From assembly GCF_000016325.1 (NCBI RefSeq), contig NC_009436.1, positions 2,542,001 to 2,606,000 of the forward strand: a stretch of DNA of 64,000 nt, written 5' to 3'. Source of the stretch: Enterobacter sp. 638 (GTDB lineage Bacteria; Pseudomonadota; Gammaproteobacteria; Enterobacterales; Enterobacteriaceae). This document shows positions 58,515 to 64,000 of this stretch, piece by piece (position 1 is the stretch's first letter; each line of letters opens with the position of its first letter). The position numbers were made by a program, and so were the translations under genes. The notes under the pieces are model-generated. The model did not search any database. It was not told the origin of the DNA and worked only from the letters and a program-made list of their open reading frames with translations.

Positions 58515-59456
58515 GTGTCAAACACCAGCCTGCAAATCGATGTGCCTGAAGCACAACCCGTTAATATTATTTCATCGCTGATCAATGGCCAGCTTATCCC
58601 TGGCGCAATCTGGCGCAAGCGTGACTATCGTCTAAAGTTCTTCCTGCGCTCATTGCTGTTCTGGTCTTCGACTAACCACATGTTGACTGCGCTGTCGCGA
58701 CGGGCTGATTTTGACAAGCTGCTGGCTGCACAGATCACGTTGCCGAGTAAAACGCATCGGCAATATCTGACACGAGGAATCGGCGCTAAACAGCGTGCCG
58801 AGGCGGTCATTCACCACTATGAATGGCTGGATGCTTTACCTGATGCCAACTTGAAAAACGCCCTTACCCATCAAATTGCGCAGCCCGTTGTGCACTTTCA
58901 GGCAAAAGATGACGTTGGCTATACCGTATTTGCGTCAACCGCAAGCAAAGCGGAGCGCGAAGGCGAGAGCACGCTTTGGCTGCGCGACAATGAAGACACT
59001 CTGCTGGCGAGCCTGACATTCAGCGTCGTGCCTGAAGGCGATCATTCAGCACTGGTTATCGGTGGACTTCAGGGACCGCGCAGAGGCGTGACGCGTGACG
59101 CAATCAAAAAAGCCACCCGAGCTTGCCACGGCCTGTTCCCGAAACGCGTGCTGATGGAAGTCATTTTTAATCTCGTAGCTCAAAGTGATATTAAAGCTAT
59201 TTACGGCGTCAGTGATGAGGGCCACGTGTTCCGCGCCCTGCGCTATCGCCTGAGCAAAGGCCGTCACTTCCATGCCAGCTATGATGAATTCTGGGCTTCT
59301 ATCGACGGTAACAAAATCTCATCGTTCCGCTGGGCGTTGCCGTTAGCAATGGAGCGTAAATCGCTTGAAAGTATCGCCAGCAAAAAGCGCGCGGAATACC
59401 GCCGTCGCTTTGGCTTACTGGATGAGATTGCGGAGTCCGTTAAAGCACGGTTTTAA
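58515..59456 (+). CDS. VirK/YbjX-family protein (DUF535)
   Basis: 313 residues, GTG start with GAGG nine bases upstream. It matches the DUF535 family: HYEWLDALPDANLKNALTHQ near residues 113-133, LWLRDNEDTLLASLTFSVV, IGGLQGPRRGVTRDAIKKATRACHGLFPKRVLMEV (residues ~184-218), and the C-terminal YRRRFGLLDEI. Related genes include Shigella/Salmonella virK and E. coli ybjX; several are PhoPQ-regulated and linked to resistance to host peptides. The biochemical function is unknown. E. coli K-12 has no gene at this spot, so this copy is an accessory insertion or lineage-specific retention. Confidence 0.85.
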   Translation: MSNTSLQIDVPEAQPVNIISSLINGQLIPGAIWRKRDYRLKFFLRSLLFWSSTNHMLTALSRRADFDKLLAAQITLPSKTHRQYLTRGIGAKQRAEAVIHHYEWLDALPDANLKNALTHQIAQPVVHFQAKDDVGYTVFASTASKAEREGESTLWLRDNEDTLLASLTFSVVPEGDHSALVIGGLQGPRRGVTRDAIKKATRACHGLFPKRVLMEVIFNLVAQSDIKAIYGVSDEGHVFRALRYRLSKGRHFHASYDEFWASIDGNKISSFRWALPLAMERKSLESIASKKRAEYRRRFGLLDEIAESVKARF

Positions 59457-59616
59457 CCGGATGGCAGCTTCGCCGCTAACCTACATAAATTTAACAAAAC
59501 CGCCAAAAAGCGCTGGACTTTCGCCTGCCCGATTGTGGTATGGTTAAAAGAGAAGCACAGGACGTTCTTCATCTGCAGAGACTCAAAACGGGAAATGAGT
59601 TCATTATCATGCAGAT

Positions 59617-59720
59617 AAAAAGAGACCGAATACGATTCCTGTATTCGGTCCAGGGAAATGGCTCTTGGGATAGAGCCGTGCGCTAAAAGTTGGCATTAAT
59701 GCAGGCTAACTACGCCTGAC
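59617..59720 (-). ncRNA. sdsR: Small RNA SdsR (RyeB)
   Basis: About 104 nucleotides, the E. coli length. Recognised by TTAGCCTGCATTAATGCC near the 5' end, CAACTTTTAGCGCACGGCTC in the middle, and the terminator GACCGAATAC...GTATTCGGTC followed by TCTTTTT. An Hfq/ProQ-associated, sigma-S-dependent RNA that represses ompD, tolC, mutS and others in E. coli and Salmonella. ProQ is encoded in this same window. Confidence 0.93.
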
Positions 59721-59726
59721 ACTCTA

Positions 59727-59733
59727 AGAATAG
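59727..59733 (-). promoter_or_regulatory. Sigma-S -10 element of SdsR
   Basis: Minus-strand CTATTCT, close to the RpoS -10 CTATACT, placed seven bases before the inferred RNA start at 59720. Confidence 0.6.
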
Positions 59734-59805
59734 ATGACGACGCCAGGTTTTCCAGTCCGCGACTAAAGTGGTCAGAAAAAAAGCGTGAGATCATCCCAAA
59801 ACAAA

Positions 59806-59843
59806 AAAACCGCAATGCTTTCGAAAGAAGCCTGCGGTTTTTT
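59806..59843. terminator. Bidirectional terminator (RyeA and yebY)
   Basis: AAACCGCA...TGCGGTTT with inner pairing GCTTTC...GAAGC, flanked by A7 on the left and T8 on the right. Confidence 0.8.
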
Positions 59844-59861
59844 TATTGGAAACGTGTGGGC

Positions 59862-60200
59862 CTAACAGAGCTTATCGGCGCGCTCGATAAAAGGCGCAAG
59901 ACTCATCTTCTGGCTCGGGTTTGCCGGGTCATCAATCTGAATAACGCTGATCGGCTGTCCCTTGCTTTGACCGTTAGCGACCTGCTTTTCTGCCACATCG
60001 TTCAGTGGATATTGCACCAGCGTACTGGGGTTAATCGCGTACAGGGCGTGTCCTGGACGGCAGGTGAGCATGACCTCTTCCCGATTGAAAGCCCATTTTT
60101 CTTTACCCACCTCGAAGCGACTCACGGTAATCACCTGTGGGGCAGCAACCGCGGAACCGGCGCAAGCCAGCAATAAAAGAGAAAGCACTGTTTTTTTCAT
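59862..60200 (-). CDS. yebY: Periplasmic DUF2511 protein YebY
   Basis: 112 residues (E. coli 113). A signal peptide ends at GSAVAA|PQV. The mature part begins [28 protein letters not shown] and ends [11 protein letters not shown], so it has two cysteines that could pair. It is the third gene of the yobA-copD-yebY unit, which is copper-induced in E. coli. A role in periplasmic copper handling is inferred from context. Confidence 0.92.
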   Translation of the reverse strand: MKKTVLSLLLLACAGSAVAAPQVITVSRFEVGKEKWAFNREEVMLTCRPGHALYAINPSTLVQYPLNDVAEKQVANGQSKGQPISVIQIDDPANPSQKMSLAPFIERADKLC

Positions 60201-60214
60201 AGCGTTAAACCTTG

Positions 60215-61087
60215 TCAGAAAGGCTCCCAGGTGGCGAAAAGACTGACGATTGCCAGCACCAGCGCCCCTAATACAACCTCAGCCTGTGTCATCCAGATAA
60301 AAAATTGTTGCTCACGCCCGGCATCAGGGCGGAATCGTGGCACCAGAACATACCGATTCACCAGCGCAATGGCTACCATTAGCGCCACCAGCGCACATTT
60401 GAACAAAAGCATCTGCCCATATTCCGTACGCCATGGCACAGTTATCCCGATGATCAATAGCATGTTAGCGATGCCGGATAAAATCAGACCCGCCACCGCA
60501 TAGTGACCCACTCGAGAAAAACGCATCATGGTATAAATGGCTGCATTGCGCCAGCGCCCCTTAGTCAGGCGCAGACAAAAAATGAGCGGCAGCAGCGCGC
60601 CAACCCATATTGCAGCACAAAGCAGATGAATCGCATGATTGACGCGTTGTAACACGCCCTCGGCGCCGTCACGCATCGCCGCATGTCCGACACCTGCCAG
60701 AAGAACGAACTGACTGGCTGCCAACATTAATATCAGCCGCGCACTTTTGGTTGGGGCGATCCACGCCGCACATGCGGTCAGCACTGCAAAAACAATCTGC
60801 CACAGCCAGACGCTGCCAAACTGGGTGCTGGCAACCGCCATCCACACTTCAGGACGCAAAACGTCAGCCCAGCCCTCGCCCATTAAACCGCCCTGCGTCG
60901 CCAGCATCAGCACCGCGGATCCCAGGCTCAGGATGGCAGCGATTTTTTGCTGTCGCTTAAAGCGGCGCGTCATCAGGCGTTGCAACGAGGAAGGCGCCAG
61001 CCACGCGCTGTACAACGCGTTACCGAAAATAAGTATCAGCGCGGCAAAGTGCACAAAGCGCAGGGCGACGTAGCTGAATGCCAGCAT
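60215..61087 (-). CDS. copD: Copper-resistance membrane protein CopD/YebZ
   Basis: 290 residues, as in E. coli YebZ. An eight-helix inner-membrane protein of the CopD/PcoD family. Histidines placed in membrane segments ([51 protein letters not shown]) are typical of the family and may bind copper. It starts one base after the yobA stop codon, so the two are translationally linked. It probably moves copper with the CopC-like YobA. Confidence 0.93.
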   Translation of the reverse strand: MLAFSYVALRFVHFAALILIFGNALYSAWLAPSSLQRLMTRRFKRQQKIAAILSLGSAVLMLATQGGLMGEGWADVLRPEVWMAVASTQFGSVWLWQIVFAVLTACAAWIAPTKSARLILMLAASQFVLLAGVGHAAMRDGAEGVLQRVNHAIHLLCAAIWVGALLPLIFCLRLTKGRWRNAAIYTMMRFSRVGHYAVAGLILSGIANMLLIIGITVPWRTEYGQMLLFKCALVALMVAIALVNRYVLVPRFRPDAGREQQFFIWMTQAEVVLGALVLAIVSLFATWEPF

Positions 61088-61088
61088 G

Positions 61089-61463
61089 TTATTTCACGCT
61101 GAAGTGATAGCTGCCTTTGGTTTTGTGGCCGTCAACGGACACCACATGCCAATCCACCTGATAGGTCCCCGGCGTTAATGCTTGCTCAAGCGGCGCGATA
61201 AGCTGAGTTTTATCATTTTCAGCCCGTTTTACCGCACCGACTTTTACGATTTGCTGCTTATCGCCGGTGATCGTAATGCCGCTAAATTTTGGCTCGATGC
61301 CTTCCGAAAAATTCAACGTCAGCGCCTGTGGCGCGGCGGCGACTTGCGCGTCAGCGGCAGGATATTGGTGTTTCAGATGCGCGTGCGCCAGCGCTGCGGG
61401 AGCCGCCACAACGGAGAGGAAAAAAGTCAGTGCACAAGCCGCGCGGGATGAGGTAAATACCAT
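61089..61463 (-). CDS. yobA: CopC-like periplasmic copper-binding protein YobA
   Basis: 124 residues from the second ATG, the E. coli length; AAGGA is ten bases upstream of it but touches the first ATG (61472). The signal peptide ends in [11 protein letters not shown], which places a His at the mature N-terminus, as in the CopC Cu(II) site. The later His ligand lies in [18 protein letters not shown] small cupredoxin-like beta barrel. First gene of yobA-copD-yebY. Confidence 0.93.
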   Translation of the reverse strand: MVFTSSRAACALTFFLSVVAAPAALAHAHLKHQYPAADAQVAAAPQALTLNFSEGIEPKFSGITITGDKQQIVKVGAVKRAENDKTQLIAPLEQALTPGTYQVDWHVVSVDGHKTKGSYHFSVK

Positions 61464-61600
61464 TTCAATCATTCCTTTTGGTTATGTCTATCTGACAGAG
61501 GATAACGCTGTATAATATCTGAGTCGAGGATCATCCTCCGGCGGCTTGTCAACGGCATGCAACCGCGGTAACGTTGGCGCCGCAAAAACAGGAGAAGAGA

Positions 61601-61831
61601 ATGAAGATTAATCTGGCGACCCTTCCTCAGGACGAGATGGATAAAGTAAACGTCGATCTGGCGGCTGCGGGTGTGGCCTTTAAAGAACGCTATAACATGC
61701 CTATCATTGCCGAAGTCGTTGAGCGCGAACAGCCCGCTCATCTGCGCGACTGGTTTCGCGAACGACTGATTGCGCATCGCCTTACCTCTGTGACGCTGTC
61801 GCGCTTACCTTACGAACCTAAAGTTAAGTAA
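61601..61831 (+). CDS. holE: DNA polymerase III theta subunit HolE
   Basis: 76 residues from the ATG after AGGAGAAGAGA, the E. coli length. The body [24 protein letters not shown] and [14 protein letters not shown] is highly conserved; the N-terminus ([10 protein letters not shown]) differs from E. coli. It stabilises the epsilon proofreading subunit in the polymerase core. The TATAAT at about 61512-61517 could be its -10. Confidence 0.94.
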   Translation: MKINLATLPQDEMDKVNVDLAAAGVAFKERYNMPIIAEVVEREQPAHLRDWFRERLIAHRLTSVTLSRLPYEPKVK

Positions 61832-61941
61832 ACGCTGCATCTGGTGACATTTCCTTACAGGGATTGTGGCAGGATAAGAAAACCCTGAATTATTCAGGTG
61901 TATTATCGAATCTTTGCGACGAAGTGCATAAGGAAATCACG

Positions 61942-62598
61942 ATGTCTCCATGGAATGTTGCCGCCGCCCAGTACGACCCAGGCCAACAGGGTATCGACGC
62001 CCACGTTCAAGACCACCTGCGTTTTATCGACGCAGCCGCCCGTCAACAGTGCCATTTACTGGTTTTCCCGGAACTCTCATTGACGGGCCCGGCAAATGAC
62101 AGCGGTATTTTGGCCGCCCCGCCCAGTGAGCACGATTTGGCTCCCGTCGTTCGCGCCGCTCACACTCTCAACATTACGGTGATCGCCGGGTTAACGCTCG
62201 ATATCAAGGGCACTCGCCAGAAAGGGCTTGCGCTGTTTTCCCCTAAAATGGCCAGACCGTTGTGCTATCGACAGGGCACCGGTGCGTGCCTGTCTGCAGA
62301 CGATCCGCACCTGCTCATCGTCGACAGCAAAACAGAACTCCCCGCTATCGATCCTCTGGCTGCATTATTCACCAGCAGTCAGGCCATCAGTGAGACGCGT
62401 TGCCGCGATTCGATTAGCCGCCTGCAACGTTTCGCCCATAGATACGCTATCGCCGTCCTGATGGCGAATGCTCACGGGAACAGCGCGCTGTGGGATGCAA
62501 GTGGGCAATTAATTGTTCGCGCGGATAAAGGCGAACTCTTATTAACGGGTTCCTGGGGTAAGCAGGGTTGGCAAGGTGATATCATTCCATTACGCTAA
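61942..62598 (+). CDS. yobB: Carbon-nitrogen hydrolase-family protein YobB
   Basis: 218 residues from the ATG after AAGGA, the E. coli length. It has a nitrilase-type N-terminus (WNVAAAQYDPG) with the Glu of the catalytic triad in LLVFPELSLTGP near residue 45. The usual catalytic Lys and Cys signatures are not clear: the Lys region is KMARPLCYRQGTGACL, and where a Cys nucleophile is expected the segment reads LFTSSQAISETRC. It may be an inactive or altered member. A divergent N-terminal extension to 61864 is not part of the family. The substrate is unknown. Confidence 0.85.
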   Translation: MSPWNVAAAQYDPGQQGIDAHVQDHLRFIDAAARQQCHLLVFPELSLTGPANDSGILAAPPSEHDLAPVVRAAHTLNITVIAGLTLDIKGTRQKGLALFSPKMARPLCYRQGTGACLSADDPHLLIVDSKTELPAIDPLAALFTSSQAISETRCRDSISRLQRFAHRYAIAVLMANAHGNSALWDASGQLIVRADKGELLLTGSWGKQGWQGDIIPLR

Positions 62599-62622
62599 AC
62601 GTTTTAAGGCCAGGAGCGAGCC

Positions 62623-63285
62623 ATGCTGCGTGTCATCGATACTGAAACCTGCGATCTGCAGGGCGGGATTGTCGAGGTCGCGTCTGTTGACGTCATCAAC
62701 GGACAGATAGTTAACCCGATGAGCCATCTGGTTCGTCCCGATCGCCCTATCAGCCCTCAGGCGATGGCGATTCACCGCATAACAGAATCGATGGTGGCCG
62801 ATAAACCGTGGATTGAAGAGGTGATTCCGAACTACTACGGCAGCACATGGTATGTCGCGCATAACGCGAGTTTTGATCGCCGCGTATTGCCTGAAATGCC
62901 CGGGGAATGGATCTGCACGATGAAGCTGGCGCGGCGCTTATGGCCGGGGATTAAATACAGCAATATGGCGTTGTATAAATCCCGCAAGCTGAACGTCAAA
63001 ACGCCGGAAGGTCTCCATCACCACCGCGCGCTGTATGATTGCTATATTACGGCAGCGTTGCTCATTGATATCATGAATAACTCGGGATGGACGCCGGATG
63101 ATATGGCGACCATCACCGGCCGCCCTGCGCTGTTGACGACCTTTACCTTTGGTAAATATCGCGGGAAAGCGGTGTCTGAAGTGGCCGATCGCGATCCGGG
63201 TTATTTGCGCTGGTTATACAACAACCTCGACCGCATGAGCCCGGAGCTGCGCCTGACGCTGCGCCATTATCTGGACGAGGCCTGA
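62623..63285 (+). CDS. exoX: Exodeoxyribonuclease X
   Basis: 220 residues, as in E. coli. A DEDDh 3'-5' exonuclease used in mismatch repair. Motif Exo I is [19 protein letters not shown], Exo II is [13 protein letters not shown] near residue 85, and Exo III is [16 protein letters not shown] near residue 127 with His and Asp of the DEDDh set. It is 24 bases downstream of yobB. Its 3' end overlaps ptrB by 19 bases on the opposite strand. Confidence 0.95.
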   Translation: MLRVIDTETCDLQGGIVEVASVDVINGQIVNPMSHLVRPDRPISPQAMAIHRITESMVADKPWIEEVIPNYYGSTWYVAHNASFDRRVLPEMPGEWICTMKLARRLWPGIKYSNMALYKSRKLNVKTPEGLHHHRALYDCYITAALLIDIMNNSGWTPDDMATITGRPALLTTFTFGKYRGKAVSEVADRDPGYLRWLYNNLDRMSPELRLTLRHYLDEA

Positions 63286-64000
63286 TCGGCTGAATGGCCT
63301 TGCAGCGTCCCCTGTGCAAGGCCAATGATAAAGGCAAATTCCAGCGCCACCCCTTCATACGATTTAAAGCGGCCAGATTTACCGCCGTGCCCGGAGTCCA
63401 TATCCGTGCAAAGCAGCAGTAAATTATCGTCCGTTTTTAATTCACGCAGTTTCGCCACCCATTTTGCCGGCTCCCAGTATTGCACCTGAGAATCATGCAG
63501 GCCTGTCGTCACCAGCATATGAGGATAGGCTTTGGGCTCCACGTTATCGTACGGGCTGTATTCCTTCATGTAGCGATAATAGGTTTCATCCTGCGGATTA
63601 CCCCATTCCTCAAATTCACCGGTAGTTAAGGGGATCGATTCATCCAGCATGGTGGTCACCACGTCGACGAAAGGCACCTGCGCAACAATGCCCTTGAATC
63701 GTTCCGGGCGCTGGTTGATGACTGCTCCCATGAGCATTCCGCCTGCGCTGCCGCCCATACCAAAGCACAGGTCAGGATCGCCGTAGCCTTTCGCGATCAG
63801 ATCGTCGCAAACGTCGAGATAGTCGTTAAAGGTATTTTTCTTCTTCAGGAACTTGCCGTCTTCATACCAGTAATGTCCCAACTCCCCGCCGCCGCGGATG
63901 TGCGCAATCGCATACACAAATCCCCGGTCGAGCAGGCTCAGTCGGCTGCTACTGAAATCCGCATCCATACTGGACCCGTACGAGCCGTAGCCGTAAACCA
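63267..64000 (-). CDS. ptrB: Oligopeptidase B, C-terminal part (cut by window edge)
   Basis: The 3' part of the gene, about 244 codons. An S9A serine peptidase that cleaves after Lys/Arg in short peptides. The nucleophile elbow is [10 protein letters not shown]; the catalytic Asp is in [14 protein letters not shown], and the His in [11 protein letters not shown]. The upstream [15 protein letters not shown] segment is also typical. The N-terminal propeller lies beyond the window. The last residues ([14 protein letters not shown]) overlap the end of exoX. Confidence 0.95.
   Translation of the reverse strand, partial: VYGYGSYGSSMDADFSSSRLSLLDRGFVYAIAHIRGGGELGHYWYEDGKFLKKKNTFNDYLDVCDDLIAKGYGDPDLCFGMGGSAGGMLMGAVINQRPERFKGIVAQVPFVDVVTTMLDESIPLTTGEFEEWGNPQDETYYRYMKEYSPYDNVEPKAYPHMLVTTGLHDSQVQYWEPAKWVAKLRELKTDDNLLLLCTDMDSGHGGKSGRFKSYEGVALEFAFIIGLAQGTLQGHSADQASSR

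Larger units (their letters stand above)
59551..59843 (+). ncRNA. ryeA: Probable RyeA (SraC) antisense RNA
   Basis: Placed from an extended -10 (TGG-TATGGT, 59536-59544) and the terminator hairpin ending near 59843, which gives a length close to that of E. coli RyeA. It covers SdsR completely on the opposite strand. The start is inferred and may be off by tens of bases. Confidence 0.45.
59457..59861. other. Intergenic region holding SdsR and RyeA
   Basis: 405 bases without protein genes. It holds the SdsR RNA (minus strand), its sigma-S promoter, the overlapping antisense RyeA (plus strand) and a shared bidirectional terminator at the right end. In E. coli the same RNA pair lies between pphA and yebY; here the virK-like gene is added on the pphA side. 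Confidence 0.8.

Overview
The window is a stretch of enterobacterial chromosome that follows, almost gene for gene, the block from treA/ycgR through minCDE, fadD, pabB, manXYZ, cspC, prc and letAB to holE, exoX and ptrB known from Escherichia coli and Salmonella. Protein lengths and key motifs agree with the E. coli orthologues throughout. It is not E. coli itself: there is an extra PBP3-like transpeptidase between rlmA and cspC (as in Salmonella and its relatives), a TonB-dependent receptor between treA and ymgE, and a VirK/YbjX-type gene beside the SdsR small RNA. An Enterobacter/Lelliottia/Citrobacter-type member of the Enterobacteriaceae fits best (inference). No tRNA, rRNA, insertion sequence, prophage or CRISPR array was seen.

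Layout. 1-5.3 kb: an MFS transporter cut by the window edge with a divergent AraC regulator, periplasmic trehalase TreA, and a Fur-box siderophore receptor. 5.3-12.5 kb: ymgE, the c-di-GMP flagellar brake ycgR with a sigma-28 promoter, murein enzymes emtA and ldcA, antiporter cvrA, and D-alanine catabolism dadAX. 12.8-22.3 kb: ycgB, fadR, nhaB, dsbB, ycgN, ycgM, ycgL, the minCDE division-site operon, and RNase D. 22.3-35.1 kb: fadD, yeaY, tsaB, yoaA, yoaB, yoaH, pabB, nudL, sdaA, pdeD and yoaE. 35.5-39.7 kb: the mannose PTS manXYZ, yobD, and manganese exporter mntP with two MntR boxes and a yybP-ykoY riboswitch. 39.6-45.5 kb: rlmA, the PBP3 paralogue, yobF-cspC, yebO, mgrB, yobH and kdgR. 45.7-64 kb: yebQ, htpX, proQ-prc, msrC, letAB, rsmF, yebV, yebW, pphA, the virK-like gene, SdsR/RyeA, the copper operon yobA-copD-yebY, holE, yobB, exoX and ptrB (cut by the right edge).

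Several genes work together. MinC, MinD and MinE place the septum. FadR represses fadD, and an FadR-type operator lies upstream of fadD. LetA and LetB form an envelope lipid-transport system. ProQ and Prc share a transcription unit. MgrB feeds back on PhoPQ and has a PhoP box with canonical spacing. Regulatory sites readable in the sequence include Fur, sigma-28, sigma-S, CRP, Cra, Mlc-like, MntR, FadR and PhoP elements, plus about twenty intrinsic terminators.

The region is mostly conserved housekeeping sequence. I found no convincing undescribed multi-gene system. The points most worth a second look are the PBP3 paralogue with an SSD in place of the SxN motif, two competing hairpins in the sdaA leader, a sparse 850-bp region with a possible 20-residue ORF, and the extra siderophore receptor. 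Statements about E. coli counterparts come from memory of those proteins, not from a search.
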